Source: Mimachlamys varia (lineage: Eukaryota > Mollusca > Bivalvia > Pectinida > Pectinidae). Taken from it: 64,000 nucleotides of DNA. A model generated the notes under the pieces. That model searched no databases and was not told the origin of the DNA. It worked only from the letters and a program-made list of their open reading frames with translations. This document shows, one piece after another, positions 46,073-59,342 of this stretch; the first letter of the stretch is position 1; every line of letters begins with the position of its first letter. The position numbers and the translations under genes were made by a program. The DNA lies in assembly GCA_947623455.1 (NCBI GenBank), contig OX392530.1, forward strand, positions 34,875,405-34,939,404, in the 5' to 3' direction.

Positions 46073-46844
46073 ACGTACAATGTAGTAGGCATTACTCAAC
46101 ACAACTTGTTCGATTTAATGAGGACATTCGCAAAACAAACTGGAATAAAACAGAAAACAGTATTGTAGTTCTTTTACTTTATAAGACATTAAATCTGATG
46201 TTTTCTTTTTTTCCCTTTTTTTTAATTACTTAATTATTTTTTTAAACAAGCGACTATTCGTTTACAGTCAAGTAATTGTATATGGCCATGCCTTCAGTCG
46301 TATCGTAAGGAATATTACATGACGGTATACAAGGTTTTGTGTATATTTATTATGTACGGCACATAGTCGTGTGTAACACTGAATCGATGGTTCAAGTCAT
46401 TGGCCCCTAACAGCCATGTTATTGTCAATGTAGAGAATCGTCACACCTTACCCATTATTTAACTTCAGTGTTTAAACACTACATTAAACTATATGTACCA
46501 CGACTGTGTAAGTGTTTGTAAAGTTGAATTAAAAACAAAGAACAGAATAGGAACTGTTCTGTTTCTCAACTACATATTTCCAGATTACTGAGGTTGAAAA
46601 AAGGGTCACACCGTTGCAACTTTGATGCGATATCATCAGTGTTTCCATTGATCATCCATTTATTCCTTGATCGATTATCACCATTGTTGTTTGACACACT
46701 AACACCCATCTAAACTAACGGAATACAAGTGTTCCTAATATCCAAAATAATCTAAGAGAAATGCGCAACTTTTGTTAAACATTATTCGATTGCCACCTCT
46801 CTAGAAAATGGCACATGTTAATAGGGAATGCGTGGAGCATTTAA

Positions 46845-47290
46845 ATGTCTACTGTACATGCTCTTGTCTGCTGTACACGTTTTAATGTCTACTGTACACA
46901 TTTTGATGTCTACTGTACACGTTCCGATATCTACTGTACACGTTCTGTTGTCTACTTTACACGTTCTGTTGCCTACTGTACACGTTTTAATGTCTACTGT
47001 ATACATTTTGATGTCTATTGTACACGTTCTGAAGTCTACTGTACACATTATGATGTCTACTGTACACGTTCTGTTGTCTACTGTACACGTTCTGATGTCT
47101 ATTGTACACATTCTGATGTCTACTGTACATGTTGTGATGTCTACTGTACATGTCCTAATGACTACTTTACACGTTTCGATGTCTACTGTACACATTCTGA
47201 TGTCTACTGTACACGTTCTGATGTCTACTGTACAAGTTCTGATGTCTGCTGTACACGCTATGTTGTCTACTAGTCCAATTCTGTTGTGCA
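46845..47290. repeat. 21-bp minisatellite, smaller block upstream of gene B
   Basis: About 21 units of the same TGTCTACTGTACACGTTCTGA family as the 19-24 kb array, grading to decayed copies up to about 47440 and isolated ones at 47860-47940. It lies about 0.9 kb upstream of the gene B ATG. Confidence 0.9.
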
Positions 47291-48769
47291 CTGTACACGT
47301 TTCTTTATCTTCCGTGCATGATTTTCTTTTTGTCTACTTTATATGTTTTTTATGTTTACTGTTCACATTCATAAGCCTATAGTTTATTTTCTGATTTCTA
47401 CTGTAGTCGTTCTTTTCTGATCCTTTTTTATGGTTTTGTATTCCTAAATATACTGGATATGTTTTATGCCTATTTATTACGAGTTTTGACGTACACTTCA
47501 TTAACGACCGGTGCTCGTTTAAATGCACATATCAGCGGTAAACGATCTTGCAAAAGGTTAGGTTAGTGTATATTAGTGACGCCTGTCTTACCAGTTGTAA
47601 AGCCCACTGTAAAGCCCACTGCATTTAATGTGTTTGTTATGTGACATCTGCTCAGTACGTTCGGAGACATACCGTCCGTTTTCTATCGTTTACCCTTTAA
47701 AGCAAAACGTTCACCTTTAGATACACTTTATATGTATGTTATGCGTTTGAAATATTTTAATTTTCATTTTCATGTAAACGGTAAATTTTCAGAGGTTTCC
47801 GATACATTATCTTAATTCTGGTCCAAACGTTCTGAACGCAGCATACTGTATACGGTTTGAGGTCTCCCGTGCACGTTTTAAAATGCATTGCGGTCTACTG
47901 TGTACGTTCCGTGGTCTACTATGTACGTGCTGTGATCATATTATGCAGTCTAAGGTACACACTTACTTTTTGAAGTTCCAAGACAAACATCGCAAGCTTC
48001 ATTCTAAGGTTCAAATGCAGGCAATGGTCTGTTTGGACCCTGTTCAGGAGTTTACCGTATCAATGCAGTGATCCAGTGTTACTTTTCAAATATAATAATT
48101 ATATCATCTTTGCTCTGCAGTAAAGTATCGAGGGTATACTGTGTAACTGCTTTAAGATATAGTACACTTGACCTTAGAATATTCAGGACTTCATAATTAC
48201 TTGATATTGTAAGAATTTGGCCTTACACAGACTAAACGATATTTTTTGTCGGTAGAGTAATATATTCTTTGCATATTGGCTTTGTTGCAACGGCGATGCA
48301 CTTAGAACAAGATTTCCATATCCATATCATCTAATCTGAAATTTCAGCCTCCATTATTTACAACTTTAAAAATAAGGATAAAAGAAATGACTTTATACCA
48401 CTTTCGAGTCAAATTAAAAGGAATATCAATTTATTTTTTACAGACGATACTAAATTTTTAAGTAAACATAAAAAGGATTTTAAGTTAATGAAACCATCAG
48501 GTTTTACAAACAGAAAACCTTCCCAAATGTAGAGCAATGAATTGGACCAACACATTTAAACCTAAGGTGTTTGATTATCATGAACATGTTGTTGATAATG
48601 ATACCATATGGAAAAAAACCAACGAAAGTACTGAAAAACATTGCAGTGCTAAAACTATGTAACTTCTAAAATGGAAAGCTATTTATCAAGACCAGATAAT
48701 GAATTGGGTCAGCTTATTGATTGTAACATACCTGTATGGATGTAATAATGGTGTTTACATCATATGGCG

Positions 48770-49215
48770 CTTACATATGTTGCTCTGAATAGAGAGATTT
48801 CCGTATTAGCTGCTGACGAACAAACTTACAGCATAGGGATTCGAGAGATGCAGGTTGATGAAGACTATGGGCAAGTTTTATGGTCGCAATCTTGGTAATA
48901 TTGAGAAACATTTTGAATATTTTTGTGATATGAAGATGGACGTTTATGAGTTTGCTCATTAGTGTCCTTACTTGTTGTGATTGACAATGCCTTTGTTCTC
49001 ATTTTGTGGACATGCTGTTTACTTGGATGTAATCAAGATTTACATAGCGGGTGTCGTTGATGAAGCAAGGTATTTGCTCTTCCGGAACAGCTGGTATTAT
49101 TCTCTTGTACTTTTTCGATAGTCTCTATGTAAATCTTTCCTTTTTAATACATTTTGCCTCTAGTTTAATTGATTTTGAATTCGGATTACTGTTTTGTTGA
49201 CGATTTGGTATTCTC
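48770..49215 (+). mobile_element. Penelope-like element 3' part, plus strand
   Basis: Begins with the same sequence as the end of the RT at 24.9 kb (TTGCTCTGAATAGAGAGATT, GACGAACAAACTTA) and continues through the tail signature to TTTGGTATTCTC at 49215. 5'-truncated; coding frame broken. Confidence 0.65.
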
Positions 49216-49552
49216 TTCTGGGTTTTCTTTCTATTGATAAATTGTATATGTAGTTTGGAATATTAGTCGCAGCTGCAATTGCCCAGTATATGTAATTCCG
49301 TTTATTGAAAAATAACTTTCTTACATTTGTATTGTTATATACAGTATACTGAACGAAAACGAAACGCAACAAGAAAAACAGTGATGTATTGAGTTTAACA
49401 GTATTAGTTGGACTGTGAATTGCATTACACGTCAAGTTAAATCACTAAATGTTCAATTAAAACAAATGAAGTCAAGATCGGTTCAATGCATTCTGTACAA
49501 TAACATCTCAAATAAGCACGGGCTGCATTTTTTATGTTAAATTTCAGTATCG

Positions 49553-49971
49553 AGTATGAACGCCTTTTGCCTAGATTGCAGCTCGTACGCACCTTGTCAG
49601 GGAGTCAACCATGCGGCTCACTTGTGCAACAGTAATACTGTTCCATTCCTCAAAACGGGCTCTTTCAAATTGTGGTAATGTTTGAAATGGATTACGACGT
49701 TTTGAGGATCTTGACGCTTCAATTCCATTTTCACATTACGTTGACGTTGCGCCAGCTTTGGCAAAATATAAAGACGACGCGGCCTCAATCTCCCGTAGAC
49801 GATGCCAATAATTTCACGGCTAATGCTATGGTTGTTGGTACCAGGGAGGACGTTGGTTTCAGTAGTTATCCCTGTGTCCCTTAAACGCGTGTAGAGACGG
49901 GAAATGGTGCTTCTATGCACCCCAAACATCTTCGCAACGTTAACCCTTGTCTGGCGTGTTCCCGTAAGCAA
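49553..49971 (-). pseudogene. Tc1/mariner-type transposase relic, internally deleted
   Basis: The ORF from 49971 begins with a helix-turn-helix, TRVNVAKMFGVHRSTISRLY, and continues TRLRDTGITTE, typical of Tc1-like DNA-binding domains. The 3' end in a shifted frame reads WNSITVAQVSRMVDSLTRC, the usual C-terminus. The catalytic DDE/DDD core between them is missing, so it cannot be active. Confidence 0.72.
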
Positions 49972-50201
49972 TAGTTGCGTTATAGCGTTACGTTACGTGC
50001 ATTTCGTGTTATTTGCGTAACGCGTATGGGCGTGCGTATTTTTGGAATTTAATGGGAAAATGTCAAAGCAAAAACTCATAAACGTATTATATGCATTTTT
50101 CTAGTACATTCCTATTGATTAAACATCAAAGTATTGGGTGTTGTTGAATTGATATGCTACTGAAATACATTCTAAATATGCCCCGAGATGTAGTATGCAC
50201 A

Positions 50202-52554
50202 GGCCCCGGTTTCATCAACGTTCCTTAACTTAAGGAAATTCCTTAACTTAAAATTCTCCATAGAAAAGCATTACAGAATTCAAGGGGAAAATCCTTAGCT
50301 AAGGAACTTTCCTTAAAGGATTTGTGCAACGAAAAATGAAAATTTTATATTTGATAAAAGTATTATTGTAAAACCATAATAACATGCCCTGACGATCGCG
50401 CGGGGTCTGGTTTTCTTGCATTGACACGAAATTCTGGTTATACGCCTTGGACCCCTGAAGCGAAACTAGAGATAATGAGTTCGTTGGTCACGTGATCGCG
50501 TGACGTCATCTTAGTCCAAGGACTCCTCAATCTAACCTTACCTGGTTACATTCTTATATTAGGTCCGCTGATTACCGACCTAAAATACTGTAATTTTGGC
50601 AACATTCAGCATGCCAGATACATATAGTGATGTAGTTGGTATTAGAGTTTACCTTGATATTTTATCCACATTAAAAAAACATGTTTATATAGCTACAGAA
50701 TTATTTGTCGCTTTCAGAGACGGACAAGTAGACATACCAGGGAAAGCGACATCAGCATAGAAAACATTGTCAACACGCATATGTTACTTCAACTCGAAAA
50801 AATGGGAAATACAATCTAACTATCTAAAAATGCTATTGTAAATTCTATATGTATTCGGTTTAAATACGAACAAACGAAACCAGGACCCCATAAATATACA
50901 TTATATATTACATCATGTATATATAAACACGGTACAATTATGACAGGGAATTCACAACATGTATAATAATATGCATCATGTCTTTTTACGGAATTGAATT
51001 ACAAGGTCGGGATCACGGTAGATAAATGTTAATCCGAAAGTCCTTATTTTCATTTATTTAACGTCAGCTCAGAAATGCAAACAATTTCAAGATGTGATTA
51101 TTTTCATTGTGGTACGGAACATTCCCATCTTCGATTTGCTTCCGAAAAACCGGACTTTCGATAGTATTCCCTTGTCGATCTCTGCGTGGGATAATTCGGG
51201 AATTTGAAGAAGGAAATATTGCTTCTTTATTAAGTTCCATGTCGGTGACAGTTTTTACCTATCCATCGCAACGATTGCACTATTTTTTTAATTAATATTT
51301 TTTCCAGTGAATACAAAATATATATATAGTGACGGCCGCCGTGCATCCCTTTGATATCTCAGGTAAGTCATTCACACCTGTGATGACCTCAGGGGTTATT
51401 TGCATTAGCTAGGTAACTAGCAAAGATGAAGCTGAAGAATTTATGTAATATCTAATATTAAGAAAATGTTTATTTTTGTAATTCGGATATAGACACACTC
51501 GACGTTACGATCGACCCCCGCCCCCCAACCACCACCACAACAAAAAAAATAAAAAATAAATAAAGAATTTCCTTAAAAGTTGGTTATTTGCTTTCTATAA
51601 AATAGATCACTATAAAATAATGTTGGATTTACATTTCATCCTATTTTCGGAATCTTCTACATAGAATTTTCAATACACAAAGTACAAGTACAGATAAGGC
51701 CCCGATTACATACTATTTAACACGTACCGTAAAATGCGAAAATAATTTGGAAATAAACATTAATTCTGGTTTTTTTCCGTCAAATTGGTATACATATAAA
51801 GTTGGTTGCCTGGTGTATGTGTGTATTGTTTTTATGACTCTGGTACGGGTTTCGTCGTCCTGACTGATGTCAGTATATATAGCAGTATAAAGGTATAATG
51901 TTACCATCTACCTGTCTTATCAAGGTGAATTCACTGACCAATCAACTAATTAGTGTCACGCTTGTGTTAGATCACTAATCCCGTGTGAATGGCACGCCCG
52001 TGATTTGTAATGTTTCGACAGGGTGTCGATCTCTTGACTACTATATTCTTCGGGATGACGAACGAAATTAGCATTCAAATGTCCCACAAAACACCATTTT
52101 GGCCAATACAAGTTAAAAGTATGCATGGACTTTCGTTTTAAAAAGTATATTGTACGTAATGTATGTATCAGTATGTAACTATCACAACAAAATTTGATGT
52201 TATACACATTATACATACACAATATTTATGTAAGCAAACATGCGTACAGTGTAATATGGCGATAGCTTGATTTTCCCGGACTAAGATGACGTCACAGGGG
52301 GAGTGGCCTCGTTCTGGGTCACAAAATATGCATAATTTAGAAGTCGGTGAAAATGACCTAATAATCGTGTCACAACAAAGTATCCACGCTTGCAGGATTG
52401 GGTGTTTGAATATGGTTTTAAAACATGACTTTTACCAAATATAAAATTTTCATTTTTCGTTGCACAAATCCTTTAAATTCTGTAATGCTTTCATATGGAG
52501 ATTTTTAAGTTAAGGAATTTCCTTAAGTTAAGGAACATTGATGAAAACGGGGCC
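50202..52554. mobile_element. Non-autonomous DNA element, 2.35 kb, long TIRs
   Basis: Left end GGCCCCGGTTTCATCAACGT with TTCCTTAACTTAAGGAAATT, and the inverse at the right (52440-52554). The inverted arms share the further block TTTGTGCAACGAAAAATGAA and, deeper, GTGACGTCATCTTAGTCC. Together they extend about 120 bp tightly and 300 bp loosely. The interior has no transposase or long ORF. Confidence 0.7.
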
Positions 52555-52559
52555 AGGCT

Positions 52560-55500
52560 GCTTACATGTAACACAAAGGGTGATCGTATGTGTAATAAAT
52601 CGTACATTTAGTTGTAGGTGTCGATTAATCAAACCCTCAAAATACGAGAATCATGTCACATCCTTACTTATGTTCTAGGATATACTCTTCTGAGGTTCAA
52701 ATCACGTTAAAGTTTCATTTTGATAAATTGGACTGGCTTTATTGCAATGTTAAGCAAATAAACATGCAAACACTAGATTTGAAAAATGCGTCATACATCT
52801 GAATGCCTGTTGATTTAAAAACCCCTATACGATATTTTCTAATTCTAAATAATCCGATTCGGCTGCCATTCTGAAACTTTATTTCATGGGTTTCCCTCAA
52901 GGCAGATATCATCCCTTTTTAATCCAAGCTAATTGTTGTTATACAACTCTTTGTTGCTAAGAAAAACATAAAAGGGAAGCATCATATTTATCATTTGTGA
53001 TAACGAAAACCCAGAATATGAGTGAAACATTCGTTTTTTATTCTATTGTAAAAGTTGTGTATGTTTATGTTACCAGAACCCGGTCGGGTGGTGTGTGGTT
53101 TGTAACAATACCGAAACTTATGTGTATTAATGGTGTGTGTACGGTGTATAAGTGTCGTCTGCTCGAGTTTAAATCAGACTGTTACCTGTGTGAAAATCTG
53201 TCTGTGTCTGTAAAGTGCAGAATGTGTATGAATGGATTGAGTCGTGTTTACAATGATTAAATGAAATACTTGTTTAGCTTTATATTTGTCTCTTACATGT
53301 CTGTTTACGTTCGGCTGTCGTTTTAGCCTTCCCGAAACTTCATACTATTAAGAAGCTGATTGGCTGACGGTGTTTTCTATTTTTCGTTTTATTGATTAAT
53401 TTCTCTTGTCTGTACTTGTCTGTCGTTGGCCTCCAGTAGTTATAAATTGGCGAAATATTCAGTTAGACAGTAGTTCTCTGCTGTGTCTAACTCACTGCTC
53501 CCTCTCTATTTTTCTCTTTTTCCGTGGTCCATGAATAGCTACATGTATCTATAGGTGGGTATATGAATACTGCACATGTATATATATCTTAGTAATGTGT
53601 TGTGTGTGGAAGCAGCAGTCGTGGCTGACGGGATATCCATGTACAACCTTTACTAAATAGTTATTTAAATGCATTCCTGGGTTGATTCTTGTGTACACTA
53701 AGCCACATGGAACCCGATTCTAGAACCTGGGTGTTAACATATAGTAGGAACGGTGACCACGCCTCCTACACTTTAAAGATTTGAAAAAGAGTTAAACACC
53801 GAATGTCGTTGACTTTTCAGATGAGTACGTACGTAAAGCTGACAACGCAAGTTAAAAAGATTTCTTGTTGACATTTAAAACAAAATTACGAGAAAGTACA
53901 ATTTTCAGAAAATTTATGAGATGCCCCGTAACAAATTGCTAAGGAAAGGCAGATTTTTTTGTTTGTTTTTGCCTTGCTTGGAAACGAGAAACAGCCTCCT
54001 TCAGTATATAAGCCACCCAGTCCGTCAAACTGATTTTTACACGAACATTAGCCGTGCGGAGTACAACACATCTGAGAGAACAACACGTGATACTGGATTT
54101 ACAAAACTTGAATGACACATGTGTACACCTAATGTAACGTGTAGGGGGGTAGCTCGCCCTATCAGTTCGTCTCGGTGTATTCCAAGATCTGGGACTTCAA
54201 CTCAATCACAATGGAATCAGGTATATTTACAATAATTAGGATTAATAAAAGCTTGCTTGCCTTAGCGTAACATAAATAAATGACTGCCAAACAAAACCTA
54301 CGCACTTGCTACTTGCTATGGCGCTACCAATATAACAGTATAGAATAGTGCACACTGGCTATCTGCAACTGCGCGACAACTAACAATATGCTAACATCTC
54401 GCACTGGCTACATGCCATTGCGCAATACAACTGCCACTATATATATGCAAGCAATTCGCACTGGCTACCTGCCTCTGCGCGACTAATGCAACAGGCTGCA
54501 AGCAACGGCGCGCTAGTGCAATGGCCTCCACCCAAGCTGCTATACTCCTCGCGTAGGTATACTCTACCTCTGCGCAATCCCAAGGGAGCTATCCCCAACC
54601 CTATCAGAAGTCTTATTCAGACTTCCCTCTAACCCTTATTCAGGATTAGATTATAATAAATACCTTGGGTTCTCTGTATGTCCACCTTCTCCGTTGTCTA
54701 CCTCGTACAGCAACTCCCCGGTCTCTGACTGACCGGCGTTATATACCCAGCGGGAGCCCTTTATAACCTACAGACGATACCATTTGCAACCTAAACGTTT
54801 GGCCAACGTTTCCAAGCGCCCAAATAATGCATACCGTGTCTCTAGTGTGTTTGTAACAAATGACATTGTCTATATATTTACAACGAAGTGAAACAAATAC
54901 CTTATTGAACGAATAACTATTTTAATTGGGAAAACGAACAGACTGATCATCAAATGAAATACAATTCTCATTACACTAATATACATTACAACACATTGCC
55001 ACTAAAGCGCATGTAATGAAAATGTAGTGAAACACGTGAATATTTTTTATGGTTCATAGTCTTGATCATGTATATGCTTTACTGACTAACACATGTCAGT
55101 GATGGTCACATTTTCGGATGGCAATAAATGGACAGTATAGCAATGTTTATTTCACAAGAACTGATTCCTTTTACTGACATGATGTTTCAATTGAATCCTA
55201 AGGTAGGTTTGTCAGTTGTCACACATACACTTACTTTTTTTACTCACGAATTGTGGTTGTAAACAAAATTACAATTATAATTCGGTTATTTTTTCTACTC
55301 TGCTCATAGTATATACAATGGAATTCGTTGTTATAGCATCTTCAATATCCATGTCCTTGATTTTTAGATGCTGATCGAAAAAGATCGTGCAAAATACAGA
55401 AAGTGTTTGATGGTTAGGTCTCTAGACGTGTCGCCGTGAGGGTCCATTGCAACAATGAAAACTGGTCAGACTGGTTGAGTGCCTTTTATACTCAAGGAAG

Positions 55501-55900
55501 CCGAATATCGTTTTCAAGCAAGGCAAAACTTAAAATTTCTGCGTTTCCTCAAACACATTACTTCGCCGTATTTTTCTAACCCTAATAAGAAAACGTTTTA
55601 ACTTGCATTGTCAGCTTTAAGGTACAGTATAAGATAAAATCACGAGACAAAAAAGACAATATATAGAGGATATTCAATGGTTTGCCGTTAAATATCCATT
55701 CTAACACGATACGTTTGTAATACGCGTTTTGATTGGATATGCACTATATGTTCTAATGTGCGATAGAATCATGGTCAATCATGATCAATCGTATCAAGCT
55801 CCTCCCATCGAGCTTAAGCCACGCCCCGTTTCTACCAAAAACAAAATGGCGTCGTGATGGAGGATCGTCTATCGATGAACATTACACTGCATGATAGGCG
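52560..55900. other. Intergenic stretch with a decayed 52-56 bp repeat
   Basis: Apart from the possible promoter, the only structure seen is at 54345-54500, where CGCACTGGCTACCTGC...CTGCGCGACTA recurs three times at about 52-56 bp. The short open frames here carry no family motif. Confidence 0.4.
53358..53475 (+). promoter_or_regulatory. Possible pol II promoter without a recognised gene
   Basis: GATTGGCT (CCAAT-type, 53358), TATAAATT (53441) and an initiator-like TTCAGTTAG about 28 bp later are spaced as in a core promoter. No exon was recognised downstream; it could belong to a retroelement LTR. Confidence 0.25.
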
Positions 55901-56233
55901 TACCTCAAGTAAGCATCAGAGCAGAGAGGACCGACTGAATGTATTAGCTGAAAAAAATTAAGGATAAAAGGTAATCATGAGATGTTCTTACCTCCATTTA
56001 TTCATGAAACGTTAATTCCATCCATGTGAAGGCATCTCTATCAGGAATCAAAACAAACATTTCGCTGTGACTGTGTCGTGTGCATCTGCAACGTACTATC
56101 TCCTAAATATATTTCACGTGTATGGCAGATTTTTTTTTATATTTTCACGAGTGCGTAACAGTTAATTACATTTCCAAAGAGGCCTTAAAATACTTTTATT
56201 ATCTTGTTTTCTTTTCTTGCCTACTGGAGGTAG

Positions 56234-56497
56234 CTAGGCCTGGACATGGTCTAGTCCGGTGAAATCATAACCGATCGTGCGATCGGGTACACAGAAGTTG
56301 ATCGGAAAAGTTGAACCATTCTCATCTTCCAATTCATAAATTATTAAAACCTGAAGCAGTATTTGAACAACATCTACTGCTGTTGCCATTTCTTCAAGAT
56401 CATCTTTCCCAAATATTTGGACAAGTGCTAGCAGACGACAATAATGCCGAGCCTGCATTGCCAAGTTCGATTTGATCAAGGGGAACAACTCATACAA
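56234..56497 (-). CDS. Unidentified ORF, 87 codons
   Basis: Balanced composition with YELFPLIKSNLAMQARHYC, DDLEEMATAVDVVQILLQVL and a hydrophilic end (YDFTGLDHVQA). The open frame extends a little upstream of the first ATG. I do not recognise the family. Sequence just 3' of it (56160-56290) recurs diverged at 58300-58400, so it may belong to a repeat. Confidence 0.25.
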   Translation of the reverse strand: MYELFPLIKSNLAMQARHYCRLLALVQIFGKDDLEEMATAVDVVQILLQVLIIYELEDENGSTFPINFCVPDRTIGYDFTGLDHVQA

Positions 56498-56734
56498 AAG
56501 TTCCGATGTAACATGACAAAATGACCCGGGTTGAAAATTACCTACCGTTGAAATCTACGGTAGGTCACTTTTTTCACGGGACGAATTACAGAAATATCGA
56601 GTGGGGTCATTGTTCTACAGATGGCCATGTAAGATTTCTACTGTGAATTAACGGCCCCGGGTAACTTTTGCCACGTAGAATAATGACCCTGGGTAGTTTA
56701 TTGATGTCGGGTCACTTTTTCACGTTTCACTGAA

Positions 56735-56835
56735 AAAACTTATATTTTCACTGCAAAATCTTATTCTTTCACGGCAAAATCTTATTCTTTCACGGTAAAA
56801 TCTTATATTTTCACGGCAAAATATTTTATTTTCAC
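56735..56835 (+). repeat. Short tandem repeat, about 20-bp unit
   Basis: Four to five copies of AAAATCTTATTCTTTCACGGC with small changes. Just before it (56540-56564) lies a CCTACCG/CGGTAGG hairpin and several GGGTCA/TGACCC words. Confidence 0.7.
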
Positions 56836-57048
56836 TGCTCATCACTGCAGATAAATAAAAAAAAAAACGTAATTCAATGAAAACTTTTATTAATATAATG
56901 ATATTACAGGGGAAATGTGGTTATAACAATTCAAACACTTTTATATTAAAGGTTAAAGGAGAACAATGATTGCATTCGTTGAATGACACATAAACAATAT
57001 TTAAAATTTTGAAAACAAACACTACTACATTTGTATATTGAAAGTTAA

Positions 57049-57432
57049 AGGCCCAATATACGTAACTTCAGGAAAATTTTCGTTATTCTGAAAAATTCTG
57101 AAAAAAAATCCAGTTGATAACCATGCAAAAATAAGCCTAAAACGAAGTAAACCTGAGCAGTAACGAACGAGAAACTCCTGATAGAAAAATCCAAAGAATT
57201 GAAAATAATTCAGGTGGGGCCCACTTCAATAACAAACCGCAAGTAGAAGACAGTCAAAATGGTCGCGTGTTTACAAATACCGTGTTTCAACTGCTGCCGT
57301 ACCGATAACCGCGTAAGAAGTCATCTTGAATATTGCTGATATCAGTTAATCTTAACTAAATCTATAAAAATAATAAATTATTAGGCTTGATTTTCGCATC
57401 AAGTTTTGACCAAAGTTACGTATATTGGGCCT
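57049..57432. mobile_element. 384-bp TTAA-flanked MITE, copy 2
   Basis: Same terminal inverted repeats and TTAA flanks as copy 1, in opposite orientation and also 384 bp. Internal sequence is clearly homologous but diverged. Confidence 0.8.
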
Positions 57433-58257
57433 TTAAATAACAATAACTATATTCGGTAAATGACCGATCAACAAGAAGGTTCTTACATCGAAATCTTAAA
57501 CTTTTAGCATAAATCTTGGTTCTTTGGAAAAAAACAGTGTCAAACTTTTCAAATACAAGTATTACAAGAAATAAAAACTCATTGCTTGAAAAACGTGTTG
57601 TGAATAACAGAATAATATTGTTTTGCGGTTCTTCCGCAAACATTGATGCATGTTCAGTACACTCCATAAAAGAGATAAAAGATGACACAAGGAACTCCTT
57701 GCAAATTCATATTTAAAATTTAAAAAAAAAAAACACCAAGAAAACAGATGAGGTAACTGATAACAAAATATACATGATGAAATTTAATATGAGAATATAG
57801 AAGGAGTTTGAAGGGATAAGTCGATCCATCGAGAATCTAAACATAAATGCAACCTTAAATACTGTACAAATGTATAGAAAATGCAATTACAAATTAATTA
57901 TCAAATGAAAAATGCGTACTTTTCTTAGGAACTAAATTATAATGCATGTACATAGTATGAGAAATAACCAGGTTGCTTCAACATACTGACATCTTTAAAA
58001 ATAAAGGCCTTTGAACGGAAATGAATGCATAGAATATAATAAACGGAAAATGAAAATAAAAAACGTTCAGAAATCTCAAAGTGTAAATAAAACTTTTGCA
58101 AAACTACAAAAGCAAATACCACATATGTTTTTTTAATGCTACTAAACAGATATTAGTAAAAAACATTATGTAAAATCCCCAACTTTTGTTCTGGTAAAGA
58201 AAGTCTGTATCGCTCACTTGCATATTTCACAGTACTTTGCAAATATATCTAGCATAG

Positions 58258-58400
58258 TCAATGGTTTGCCATTTAATTTTCGTTTTATTACATTTCGAAT
58301 GAGGCCTTAAACTGCTTTTATTATTTTTGATTATTTTCTTACCTACTTACTGATGTAGCTAGGCCGATCCGGAGAAATCTTAACCTAGAGAAGAAGTTGA
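58258..58400 (+). repeat. Diverged direct repeat of the 55.7-56.3 kb segment
   Basis: TCAATGGTTTGCC, GAGGCCTTAAA.TACTTTTATTAT and GTAGCTAGGCC...CCGG.GAAATC.TAACC appear here and at 55675-56270, in the same order. The unit and its origin are not known. Nothing else was seen in 57433-59220. Confidence 0.45.
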
Positions 58401-59223
58401 TTAAAGTAAAAAGTCAGGTGAGTAAATAATAAAATTCCTTTTATGAACTCAAACGCATGCATGAAGAAAACTAATTGAAGCACACAGAGTAACAACCAAA
58501 AACAGAGCGATCAAAATTACAAATTACGTTCAGTATATTCATAGCATATAATTGAAACCAATGTGTAGCAATAAGCTAATAAAATATAAAATGATTAAAT
58601 GATAAATTTAAAATAGATAGCATACACGTATTTAAGTTAAAAGCATAATAAAACCAATTCAAGTATATAATCGAATGTAAATATTCTAAGGATAATTGAT
58701 CAGAATAATGGGAAATCAATACATGCCTCACTTAACAAAAGCATGTGTATACACACAAATATGTAACTCCTCGTTCTGCGCGTTGTACATTGATGCATGA
58801 TGCACACCTCAGCTACATGACAGCTATCAAAATGTATTGTATACATTAACATAAATGTACAACAAAATGTTTTTGTCTTATACAAAATATATTGGCGTTG
58901 CTTCTGGCCTTCCTTTATCGTCGAGATATGAAATATAAATGGAAAGGGGATTAAACAAAAATACAATAGATAAAAAACATACAGGAAATTATGTAATAGA
59001 TATTGTATAATGTCAGGTTGTCGAAATTTCTATTTATTCATATTTGTATAAAGCAAAATCAGGCTACACTATAAACGCTTCTGTTAAATTTTCTGAAAGG
59101 AAATGTAGTAAATATAATACATTTCCTTTCAGGAAATTCTGGAATGAAATAGTCTGCATTGTATGAATTGTACTATATTCTTTATCAAGTTGTGTAACTT
59201 AAAGTACGTACCTTTTTGTTACT

Positions 59224-59342
59224 TTACTTCTTTCGACAACAATAACAGCAAATCACGACGATAACAGTGAGGCCGCCGCCGCCTCCGAGCAGAGGCCCAA
59301 GGACAATTGATACATTAAATTCGTATGTGGGACTGTCTGTTG
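59224..59342 (-). CDS. Gene C transmembrane exon
   Basis: After acceptor TTTTACAG it reads TDSPTYEFNVSIVLGPLLGG, a Gly run, then the helix LTVIVVICCYCC with basic stop-transfer RKK and TAA at 59226-59224. The AAGAA|GTAAAG context could instead be a donor leading to a further tail exon. Confidence 0.72.

Noticed and set aside
48360..48770. Possible extra coding sequence upstream of the Penelope-like tail at 48.8 kb
   Set aside because: Frames are broken by many stops and no motif was convincing.
51835..51880. Hammerhead-like CAGGACGACGAAACCC on the minus strand
   Set aside because: A GUC/GAC stem and GAAAC are present, but the CUGANGA box reads CTGACATCA and stem I does not pair.
52997..53260. 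Cys-containing 87-codon plus-strand ORF
   Set aside because: Cys residues do not follow a known spacing and no splice sites or homologous exon was seen.
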